DNA of 39,322 bases from DATHBD01 sp035296325 (GTDB lineage: Bacteria; Actinomycetota; Actinomycetes; Mycobacteriales; Micromonosporaceae). The notes beneath the pieces are model-generated. The model saw only the letters and a program-made list of their open reading frames with translations. It ran no database searches and was not told the DNA's origin. Shown here one piece after another: positions 24,833-31,993 of the stretch. Positions within the stretch are counted from its first letter, which is position 1. Each line of letters starts with the position of its first letter. Location of the stretch: NCBI GenBank assembly GCA_035296325.1, contig DATHBD010000050.1:1-39322 (forward strand), in the 5' to 3' direction. Both the position numbers and the translations under genes were made by a program.

Positions 24833-26509
24833 TCACCGTGACAGCACCGCGCGCGCAACGTCGCCTAGGCGGGCATTCAGCGCGGCGCTGGCCTCCCGGT
24901 CGCTCGGGATCAACACCACCTGTAGCCCTCTGCCGTGAAGCGCCGCTGGCAGGGCCGCCGGCCGGTCGACGACTTGACACCGGGTACCGGTGGCCGCGAC
25001 GGCCTTCGCTAGGTCCACGCCGTGCGCGGTGCCGAACAGCCTCTCGAAGGCCTCACCGGCCGGCCGTTCCGGCAGCTCGGAGAAGATCCCGCCGCCGTCA
25101 TTGTCCAATACCACGATCGTTAGGTCAGGCAGCGGTTCCCGGGACCCAATGATTAGGCCATTCTGGTCGTGCAGGAAGGTGAGGTCACCGATCAGGGCGT
25201 ACGCTGGGCCGCCGTGCGCCAGCGCCGCGCCGACGGCCGTGGACACCAGCCCGTCGATCCCGCCAGCGCCCCGGTTGGCAATCACACGTAGGTCGCCACG
25301 GCGGCCCAGGTGTCGGTCGAGGTGCCGGATCGGCAGGCTTGGCCCGGCCACCAGCAGGCCGCCAGCCGGCAGTTGACGGCCCATCTCACGTGCTACCCGT
25401 GGTTCGGGCAGCCCGGGCAGCGCGTCGAGTTCCCGGTCGACGGCGCGGCGGACCTCACCGTCAGCAGACAGCCATGCCGCCAGCCAAGCCGACCGGCGCC
25501 GCAGCGGGGCCGGGCCTGGGGACAGCACCCCGGAGCGGACCATGCTCGCCGACCGGACCGGATCACACCGTCCGGCCGTACCTAGCGCCCAGTGCGCGTC
25601 CACGGTGTCCAGCAGCCGCCCAACCGATCGCGAAAGCACCGGCCGGCCTGCGGAGACGACGAGTTCGGGCCGATGCCGGTCCCGGAAGTCCGGCGTCTCC
25701 AGCAAGTACAGGTAGGCCTCCAGCGCGTTCGGGCCGATGCGGGCATTGCTGCTCGGTTCCGCCAGAACCGGCCAGCCCCATCGTTCCGCCAGTGCCACAC
25801 AGGCGCCCGGCTGCGCCGCTCCGTCGCCGACAAGCACCAACCCCCGCTCCACCGGGGGCCGCTCTGACAGGGTGGCAATTGCGGCGGGGGAGCTGGGCGA
25901 ATACGTGGTCCACGGCGCCTGCTCAGGCCGGCCGCTCCATTCCGACGCGTCCTGTGGCAGTGGTTCGAACTCACGCACGGCGGTGTCCCGGAACGCCAGA
26001 TTCAGGTGCACCGGACCGGCGCTGGCGTGTGCGCGCTGCCACGCCTGGCAGGCCATCGACCGCCAGTAGCGGGCGGCGCCGGCCCGCGACTCCGGCAGAC
26101 CGACCTCGCAGAACCAGCGTGGGAAGTTGCCGAACAGCCGCAGCTGGTCGATGGTCTGGTTGGCGCCGGTGAACCGTAGCTCCGGCGGCCGGTCCGCGGT
26201 CAGCACCAGCAGTGGAACCTGTGCCTCCGAAGCCTCGACGACGGACGGGAAGAGATTGGCGGCGGCGGTGCCGGAAGTGCAGCCAAGCAGCACCGGCCGA
26301 CCACTGACCTTGGCCAAGCCCAGGGCAAGGTATCCGGCGCTGCGTTCATCGATGCGCACGTGCAGCCTTAACCGCCCGGTGGCTGCGGCGTCGTGCACGG
26401 CCAGTGCCAGCGGCGCGGACCGGGCGCCGGGTGACAAGACGGCATCGGTCACCCCGCAGCGGACGAACTCGTCCACAAGGACCGTGCACAGTTGCCGGCC
26501 CGCGTTCAC
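24833..26509 (-). CDS. menD: SEPHCHC synthase MenD (2-succinyl-5-enolpyruvyl-6-hydroxy-3-cyclohexene-1-carboxylate synthase), 558 aa
   Basis: A thiamine-diphosphate enzyme joining isochorismate and 2-oxoglutarate in menaquinone-type biosynthesis. The N-terminal domain VLSPGARSAPLALAVHD, the RIDERSAGYLALGLAK stretch with the catalytic Glu, GCTSGTAAANLFPSVVEAS and LTADRPPELRFTGANQTIDQ are hallmark MenD sequences. The ThDP/metal motif is GDLTFLHDQNGL in the last third, followed by LDNDGGGIFSELPE. Length is typical. Start GTG 26509 overlaps the preceding small ORF's stop as GTGA. It is downstream of the isochorismate synthase gene, so it would take that enzyme's product directly. Confidence 0.93.
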   Translation of the reverse strand: MNAGRQLCTVLVDEFVRCGVTDAVLSPGARSAPLALAVHDAAATGRLRLHVRIDERSAGYLALGLAKVSGRPVLLGCTSGTAAANLFPSVVEASEAQVPLLVLTADRPPELRFTGANQTIDQLRLFGNFPRWFCEVGLPESRAGAARYWRSMACQAWQRAHASAGPVHLNLAFRDTAVREFEPLPQDASEWSGRPEQAPWTTYSPSSPAAIATLSERPPVERGLVLVGDGAAQPGACVALAERWGWPVLAEPSSNARIGPNALEAYLYLLETPDFRDRHRPELVVSAGRPVLSRSVGRLLDTVDAHWALGTAGRCDPVRSASMVRSGVLSPGPAPLRRRSAWLAAWLSADGEVRRAVDRELDALPGLPEPRVAREMGRQLPAGGLLVAGPSLPIRHLDRHLGRRGDLRVIANRGAGGIDGLVSTAVGAALAHGGPAYALIGDLTFLHDQNGLIIGSREPLPDLTIVVLDNDGGGIFSELPERPAGEAFERLFGTAHGVDLAKAVAATGTRCQVVDRPAALPAALHGRGLQVVLIPSDREASAALNARLGDVARAVLSR

Positions 26510-26631
26510 TGGTCAGCTACCGCCAGCTGCGGCCGCTGTCGTGCAGCCCACTCCAGCACCGCACCGCGATCACACACGACACTGTTCCTCGCCTCGGACC
26601 GGACCCGACGTATCACCTGCGCTGCGGTCAT
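26506..26631 (-). CDS. Small ORF between menF and menD, 41 aa
   Basis: Reads from ATG 26631 to a TGA that overlaps the menD start as GTGA. The peptide (MTAAQVIRRVRSEARNSVVC, then DRGAVLEWAARQRP) could form two helices. It has no SD, but the overlap suggests that its translation may feed menD. No family is recognised; it may simply be a coupling leader. Confidence 0.45.
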   Translation of the reverse strand: MTAAQVIRRVRSEARNSVVCDRGAVLEWAARQRPQLAVADQ

Positions 26632-26670
26632 GGTGGACGGGAGCGCCCCGCCGCACCCGTGACGACCCCC

Positions 26671-27957
26671 TCATGTCGGCCCGGTCAGGGCACGCAGCAT
26701 CGACCGGAACTTGAGATCGGTCTCGCGCAGTTCCGCCTCGGGCACGGACCCGTCGACGATGCCGGCGCCAGCATGCACCCGGATCCGCGGGCCATCGAGC
26801 TGGGCGCACCGCAGCGCGATACCCCATTCGCCGTCACCGCGGGCGTCCGTCCAGCCGACCGGCCCGGTGTAGCAACCCCGGTCAGCGGGTTCGAGCTGGC
26901 GGATCAGGGCCATCGCCGCCGGTGCAGGGGTGCCACAGACCGCCGCAGTCGGATGCAGCAGCTGGACCAGCTCGAGGGCCGTCGTACTGTTAGTCAGGTT
27001 GCCCCGCACAGTGGTGGCCAGGTGCTGCAGGTGGGTCAACTTCAGCAGCGCCGGTGCGGCGGAGATCCGCAAGGTGGCACAGCGGGGCCGTAGCTGGGCG
27101 GTAACGGAGTCGACCGCGTGCCGATGCTCTGTACGCTCCTTCGGCGAGCCGGCGAGCCCTTGTCCGAGCCGGGCGTCCTCCTCCGCGGTGGCTCCGCGGG
27201 CTGCGGAGCCGGCCAGGACCAGGGATTCGACGTTCGAGCCCCACCGGGCGATCAAGAGCTCGGGGGTAGCGCCGACGAGCCCGGCGACTCCGAAGGCGTA
27301 GGAATTGCGGTCTTCGGCAGCCATCTGGCGGACCAGGGCGGCGACGTCCAGGCCGCCGTGCACCGTGCCGGTGTGCTCGCGGGCGAGGACGACCTTGTCC
27401 ACCCTGCCGGACCGGATCTGCTCCAGCGCGTGGTTTACGGCACCGAGCCAGCGGGCGCGGGACGGCTCGTCGTCGTCCCAGGTGACACTCGGGCCGCTGC
27501 CATTGTGCGGTTGCGAGCCAGCGAGCAGCCGGGCCAGGCTGGTGCCCGGGGTGCGGCCGGCGCCGGTCCACGTAGTGATCCACGCATGGCCGTTGGCGCG
27601 GCGCAGGGTCACGGCCGGGACAACGGCCACCGACGCCGGGGATGCGGCGTCGAAGGCGAAGGCACCGAACAGCACCGGCCCAGTGCCGGGCATCCCAGTC
27701 GTGCTGCATACGCCGGTCGTGACGACTCCGGCGAACAGCCGAGCTGCGGCGGCAAAACGATCCATCCCGGTGAAAACGGCTGTGGCAACCGAACCCCAGC
27801 CGATGATGCCGTCGCCGCCGCGGATCCACAGGCAGCTGGGCGGGGCGAGCGGCAGTTCGTCTAGCGGACCAGGGTCGGCGACCGGCTGGCAGACCCAGTG
27901 CTGGCCGGTGGCGCTGGACGGCGGTGGCGGGGACTCGGCTTCCTCCTTCGTCATCAT
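26671..27957 (-). CDS. menF: Isochorismate synthase (MenF/EntC/DhbC family), 428 aa
   Basis: Converts chorismate to isochorismate with Mg2+. The C-terminal chorismate-binding domain is clear: KVVLAREHTG, LVLAGSAARGATAEEDARL, SPKERTEHRHAVDSV, LTHLQHLATTVRGNL, LHPTAAVCGTPAPAAM and RGCYTGPVGWTDARGDGEWGIALRCAQ, with the family's Glu/His and GxGxxxxS-like endings. The first 130 residues are the usual variable N-terminal part. I chose ATG 27957, with AAGGAG six bases upstream. The next start on this strand is the 41-codon ORF leading into menD. The product could feed menaquinone or a salicylate/2,3-dihydroxybenzoate route; the menD and menC neighbours favour the former or an OSB-derived metabolite. 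Confidence 0.9.
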   Translation of the reverse strand: MMTKEEAESPPPPSSATGQHWVCQPVADPGPLDELPLAPPSCLWIRGGDGIIGWGSVATAVFTGMDRFAAAARLFAGVVTTGVCSTTGMPGTGPVLFGAFAFDAASPASVAVVPAVTLRRANGHAWITTWTGAGRTPGTSLARLLAGSQPHNGSGPSVTWDDDEPSRARWLGAVNHALEQIRSGRVDKVVLAREHTGTVHGGLDVAALVRQMAAEDRNSYAFGVAGLVGATPELLIARWGSNVESLVLAGSAARGATAEEDARLGQGLAGSPKERTEHRHAVDSVTAQLRPRCATLRISAAPALLKLTHLQHLATTVRGNLTNSTTALELVQLLHPTAAVCGTPAPAAMALIRQLEPADRGCYTGPVGWTDARGDGEWGIALRCAQLDGPRIRVHAGAGIVDGSVPEAELRETDLKFRSMLRALTGPT

Positions 27958-28488
27958 GAGTGACTCCTTAGGAGAACCGGGTCGTCGGCGGTCGCCCACA
28001 CTGGCGAAGGTAGCGAAATGTTATGACGGAGTACACGCTGAGTAAAGAGCCGATGTTGCTGGTGCGGCGGTTCCGCGGCGACGCCTCTGGCTGGCGTCGT
28101 GGTGACCTCGTCGTGCAACTCGATGGTGTGCCTGCCTTGCACGCCCGCTTCACGCCGGGAACAGGGGTCGCCGACCGAGATCGGCTTGGCGCTTCCCGGC
28201 CGGCCGGGGGCCGTTGGCCCATGTCCGCCTCCACCACTGCCTGCGAAACCTTGCGGATCAACTCCTGCAACTCGCCCGGCCTAAAAGCGACACCCCCTCA
28301 GCCCGCGCCTGCTCGATCGTCTCCAAACGCGATCCGTACATGCAGCCCCGCACCGGGACAACCTCAACGGCGAGCCTACCGCTGCGGCGTCCCTATTGGA
28401 CAACGAGAGTCCTCTCCAGCGAGAGCACCCGCCCGGCCTCTCGGACCACCAGACCGCACAAGACCACGGACAGTTTCTGCCTCCGTCG
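27958..28488. other. Gap between menF and menC; no confident gene, possible decayed gene
   Basis: The plus-strand frame from 28023 is open but not protein-like. On the minus strand a stretch around 28380-28260 reads VEVVPVRGCMYGSRLETIEQARAEG, which faintly recalls a HicB-type antitoxin, but stops and frame changes interrupt it. I treat this as a possible remnant only. Confidence 0.35.
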
Positions 28489-29448
28489 TTACTGGAGCGA
28501 CAGTCGCCGCAGCCGCATCAGCCAGAATCGTTCTTGATCGGGATCGGTCATGGTGTAGCGCTGGAGCATCGCTGGATCCGGAGTTGGCGGACAGCCGGAA
28601 ACGTGAATGACTCCGTCCACCGGGCGGATGGCATTCTCCTCAGTCACCAGATCACCGTCAATGAGCGTGAGAGTGTCGAGCCCGCAGGCGAAGTCAAGGT
28701 CGGGAAGCGCCGCAGCAAGGGCCACCTCCGCAGCAAGCCCGACGCTCGTCTCCAGGGCGGACGACACCACGCAGGGAAGGCCGATCCGCTCGACTACCTC
28801 TAGCGCACGGCGAACCCCGCCGAGCGGGGCGCACTTGACAACCGCGACGTCGGCCGCGCCCGCCCGGGAGACACGAAGCGGGTCGGCGGCACGCCGAATC
28901 GACTCGTCGGCGGCGACACGAACGGTCACCCGGCGACGGACGGCCGCCATGTCCTCGATCGATCTGCAGGGCTGCTCGACGTATTCGAGGCCTTGAGCAG
29001 CCCGGTCAAGCAAACGGATATGGCGTACGGCGTCGTCCACATCCCAGGCACCGTTCGCGTCGATGCGAATCTTGCCGTTACCACCCAGTGCGTCACGGAC
29101 CGCCTCCACCCTGGCTATGTCGGCACCGAGGCTGTCGGGGAGGTCGGCGACTTTAACCTTGGCCGTGCGGCATCCGGACGACGCAGTCAGCGCCCAGGCG
29201 GTTGCACCGTTGACTGCCGGGATTATGCAGTTCACAGGGATACGGTCGCGTACGGGTGACGGCCAACAATCGGCAGATTGCTCGAGGGCAGATTGCAGCC
29301 ACGCCCGGGCCTCGTCATCCCCGTATTCCGGAAAAGGGCAGAATTCCCCCCATCGCCCAGCGACTTCGAAGACGACGCCCTGACGAGAAGCGATGCCCCG
29401 GAAGCGAGAGCGCATCGGGATCTCGTAGACATGTGCCCGACCAATCAC
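28489..29448 (-). CDS. menC: o-Succinylbenzoate synthase MenC (enolase superfamily), 319 aa
   Basis: Dehydrates SHCHC to o-succinylbenzoate. The TIM-barrel active-site residues are visible in order: KVKV (the two Lys), IRIDANGAWD (first metal Asp), YVEQPC (Glu), AADESIRR (Asp/Glu) and VVKCAPLGGVRRAL (final Lys). The N-terminal capping domain (RSRFRGIASRQGVVFEVAG, WGEFCPFPEY) matches actinobacterial MenC, and length is typical. ATG 29448 overlaps the VOC gene's TGA as ATGA. No menB or menE is in the window, so OSB must be used elsewhere or by another route. Confidence 0.9.
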   Translation of the reverse strand: MIGRAHVYEIPMRSRFRGIASRQGVVFEVAGRWGEFCPFPEYGDDEARAWLQSALEQSADCWPSPVRDRIPVNCIIPAVNGATAWALTASSGCRTAKVKVADLPDSLGADIARVEAVRDALGGNGKIRIDANGAWDVDDAVRHIRLLDRAAQGLEYVEQPCRSIEDMAAVRRRVTVRVAADESIRRAADPLRVSRAGAADVAVVKCAPLGGVRRALEVVERIGLPCVVSSALETSVGLAAEVALAAALPDLDFACGLDTLTLIDGDLVTEENAIRPVDGVIHVSGCPPTPDPAMLQRYTMTDPDQERFWLMRLRRLSLQ

Positions 29449-29900
29449 TGTGCGGTGGAACCTACCGGGCGGCCGCGTTCGGGTCGACCGGACTGATCGA
29501 TGTTGTGCGGCTCTAGGGTGTACAGGTGAATGGCCGTGCCGTCCGGATCATGAAAGATAAGAAGGTAGCCAATGCTTGCCGTGATCACCGGCGAGTGCTC
29601 GATACCCAGCCGGTCCAGATGCTCGGCCCAGGCTTCGATGGCCGGACGGTCCAAAAGCGCGAAACTCACCGGATCGAATCCGGCGATCCCCTTAGCGATC
29701 CCGGAATTCTCGCGGAGGGCTACTTGCACCTTTGCAGGACCGGGCATGAACCCGGCCACGCCGCGAATCTTGCCGTTCTCGTCCGGCCACTCGTGGGTGA
29801 TCTGAAGACCGAACACCGCCTCATGCCACCGAAGGCTGCGCTCAAGGTCGGTAACTGGGAACTTGACGTGGTGGATGCCGACGATCGTCAGTATGGACAT
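29445..29900 (-). CDS. VOC (glyoxalase/bleomycin-resistance fold) protein, 151 aa
   Basis: One vicinal-oxygen-chelate unit: IVGIHHVKFPVTDLERSLRWHEAVFGL begins the first beta-alpha-beta module, with a metal His (HHVKF), and LIFHDPDGTAIHLYT ends the second, with a His and a Glu-like position nearby. Length is usual. I chose ATG 29900, ten bases after AGGAGG; the closer ATG is only one base from that SD. The gene lies between a membrane protein gene that overlaps its start and menC that overlaps its end. An isomerase, dioxygenase or binding role is possible. Confidence 0.8.
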   Translation of the reverse strand: MSILTIVGIHHVKFPVTDLERSLRWHEAVFGLQITHEWPDENGKIRGVAGFMPGPAKVQVALRENSGIAKGIAGFDPVSFALLDRPAIEAWAEHLDRLGIEHSPVITASIGYLLIFHDPDGTAIHLYTLEPHNIDQSGRPERGRPVGSTAQ

Positions 29901-30555
29901 CGGGGTCATGCCTCCTAGACGCGGGTAGCCAGGTACTCGTGAGCCGGGAGTTCTCGTTACTCTCCGGATCCGGTCCAACGTTCAGACGGTACGTTGTCTT
30001 GAGGTGTCCGCTCAACATTCTCAGTTGTTCGCGAACACTTCCGAGATGCCCACCGGGCCGGTGCAGGGCCCGCTCGAAGGCTGTCACTTCGGGACGAATC
30101 CTGGCAGTAAAGAGGCGCAACTCGGTCAGGTCCAGACGACGGTTGAATTCGGTGGCAAGGTCACGCCAGCCGTGCAGCAGGTCAATCAGTTCCTCATCCT
30201 GGTGAGGAACCAGGACGCCGGAGTTGAGCGCGAGATCCGTCGCCGAGGTGGGAAGCCGTGGGTAGACGGTCGCTCTTGAGGATTCGTCCATGCGCCCAGC
30301 GAATCTCGGATCAGCGAGAATCGCTGCCGCCCGCTTGGTCTCCGTGGCGATGGAGTGGAGGGCGAGCTCCTGGCGCTCTCGCGCTGCAGCCCGGCGTTCC
30401 CCGAAAATTCCGGTGATCGCCGCAGTAAGCGCGAAAGCCTGTACGGCAGCCTCCAACCGCGAGGACGCCTCCGGCTTGAGGAGCCAGAACACGCTGATGA
30501 GCACCGCGACAGCCAAACTGACCAAGGTTACCCATACGAAAAATGTCCTGGTCAT
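29842..30555 (-). CDS. Two-TM membrane-anchored unknown protein, 237 aa
   Basis: Two hydrophobic segments near the N-terminus (FFVWVTLVSLAVAVLISVFWLL, then AAVQAFALTAAITGIFG) are followed by a basic, helical cytoplasmic region rich in Arg and Leu. No enzyme motif is seen. I chose ATG 30555; an upstream ATG at 30573 overlaps the end of the methyltransferase gene more deeply. It overlaps the VOC start by 59 bases, so the four genes form one tightly packed transcript. The last 30 residues are low-complexity. Confidence 0.65.
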   Translation of the reverse strand: MTRTFFVWVTLVSLAVAVLISVFWLLKPEASSRLEAAVQAFALTAAITGIFGERRAAARERQELALHSIATETKRAAAILADPRFAGRMDESSRATVYPRLPTSATDLALNSGVLVPHQDEELIDLLHGWRDLATEFNRRLDLTELRLFTARIRPEVTAFERALHRPGGHLGSVREQLRMLSGHLKTTYRLNVGPDPESNENSRLTSTWLPASRRHDPDVHTDDRRHPPRQVPSYRP

Positions 30556-30556
30556 A

Positions 30557-31789
30557 TCATCCCCAAACTTCATCCGCGACCGTCCAATCGCTCGGGGTTG
30601 GGTCCGGGCACCCGTGGTCGTCCGGGGTCTTCAACACGAGCAGGCTCATGCCGAAGCCCGGCTTGAAGCGGGGAACACTGAACTTGGACTGCATCCTGTC
30701 CAGTGCCTGCAGGCCGCTGTCGGCGAGTACCGACTCAAGACCCTCCTTGGAGTACTTCCTGGTCACGTTTAGGCGGATAGTGTCGTGACTCAGGAAGGGA
30801 ACATCAGTTCGGTCAGGCAGCATCACACGGATCGTCTGCCCTGTCTGGTTCTGATAGATCATCTTGATCACGATGGCTCGCCCCTCCTCCGTCTCGCCCT
30901 GGAACAACACGCTGTCCATGTCCATGTGCAGGTCGGTGCAGTGGATGAGGGAGCTTGTCACGAACTCACGAAACGCGCGGCTACGCCCGTACTCGTCGGC
31001 GGCCTCCTGGGCAAGTCCGATGCTGATGCGGGGAGTCGTGGCGACCTCGAGAATGAGCCGGTCCTGCGGACGCAGTAAGGTCTGGCCGAGCATCTCGAGC
31101 AGTTCCGCGTCGTTGTCAAAATTCGCCATGGTGTTCCCGAGGAGGGACACCAAGAGAGGCTTCGCGCCGAACGCTTGGTTCAGCAGCTTACGAAGCTCCA
31201 TGAGGTTGCTGCGCAGGGAAAAGTCGAGCTGGACGGGCAGAATGCGGTTGCGGGTCAGCCGAACGTGTCTAATCACGTCGTGCACCCCGAGGCGGAGCAT
31301 CTCCGCGCTCATGTCCACCGCGACGTAGCAGAGCCCGGGATTGTTGCGCCTCAGGTCGTGAAGGATCACCTCGTCCTTCTGTCCGTCTCCTGGCCCCAAA
31401 CTCACGTAGTGGTACGGGACGTCGTCGAAGCACCGCCGGATGTCCGACCAGCGTTGACCGAAGGTCTCGATGCTTTCCTTCATGACCGGGTAGAGGGGGT
31501 CCCGGCAGGCACGCGTCCATGCGATGGCCGGCTCCGCTCCGAGGTATGAGAAGCCGGAAGTGATCCGCTTGCCGTCGCCCGTCCGGGAGAACCCACGACG
31601 AAGATCGCCGGTCAGCCGTGCCAGCTTCCCGGCTTGGTCCTCCCCGACGAGGCCGAGCGACCATGCGAATTCCGTCTCCGCGAGAATCCGTTCCAGGCCA
31701 ATCATGATGAGCGACTGATCGTCCTCGGGGGAACCGCGAGTGGTATCGGTGATCGCCATCGGTAGTGTAGCGGCATAGTGAGCAGTCAC
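30557..31789 (-). CDS. EgtD-like SAM-dependent methyltransferase (histidine-specific methyltransferase family), 410 aa
   Basis: The family's SAM core is visible: HYVSLGPGDGQKDEVIL (motif I, about residues 124-140), CYVAVDMSAEML, and VSLLGNTMANFDNDAELLEMLGQTL, which is diagnostic of the EgtD/DUF2260 fold. The C-terminal half (SIGLAQEAADEYGRSRAFREFV, LSHDTIRLNVTRKYSKEGLESVLADSGL) also fits. EgtD proper trimethylates histidine for ergothioneine, but its partners EgtA/B/C/E are absent here, so another amine or acid acceptor is likely. The start is GTG 31789, with GGAG six bases upstream. A perfect 18-bp palindrome lies 32 bp upstream. Confidence 0.75.
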   Translation of the reverse strand: MTAHYAATLPMAITDTTRGSPEDDQSLIMIGLERILAETEFAWSLGLVGEDQAGKLARLTGDLRRGFSRTGDGKRITSGFSYLGAEPAIAWTRACRDPLYPVMKESIETFGQRWSDIRRCFDDVPYHYVSLGPGDGQKDEVILHDLRRNNPGLCYVAVDMSAEMLRLGVHDVIRHVRLTRNRILPVQLDFSLRSNLMELRKLLNQAFGAKPLLVSLLGNTMANFDNDAELLEMLGQTLLRPQDRLILEVATTPRISIGLAQEAADEYGRSRAFREFVTSSLIHCTDLHMDMDSVLFQGETEEGRAIVIKMIYQNQTGQTIRVMLPDRTDVPFLSHDTIRLNVTRKYSKEGLESVLADSGLQALDRMQSKFSVPRFKPGFGMSLLVLKTPDDHGCPDPTPSDWTVADEVWG

Positions 31790-31820
31790 TTTAATCTCCG
31801 TAGTCTCAGGCTCGGCGACG

Positions 31821-31838
31821 TGTCCGGCGCGCCGGACA
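31821..31838. promoter_or_regulatory. 18-bp perfect palindrome in the divergent promoter region
   Basis: TGTCCGGCGCGCCGGACA is fully palindromic. It lies between the methyltransferase gene (start 31789) and the LAL regulator gene (start 31994), so it could be an operator for either direction. A related half, CCGGAC, recurs about 35 bp to its right. Confidence 0.55.
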
Positions 31839-31993
31839 TCTCGTTGTAACCAGCATGTGTTGCCGGACGTTCGCGTCGCGTCCCGGGCGACCCCAACACA
31901 GACCCCAACATCAGTTTGGATCGCCCATTACGCTGTGCGCGTGAGCCCGAGAGGTCCGGAGTCCCAAGCCTGGCGATCACCAGGAGGTAGGCG

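Noticed and set aside
28260..28400. Possible HicB-type antitoxin gene
   Set aside because: Only a short stretch is suggestive; in-frame stops and frame changes leave no intact protein.
1991..31789. One coordinated histidine-metabolism theme linking histidine decarboxylase, HisRS and the EgtD-like enzyme
   Set aside because: The three genes lie in separate operons over 30 kb, one inside a different putative island; a functional link cannot be supported from sequence.
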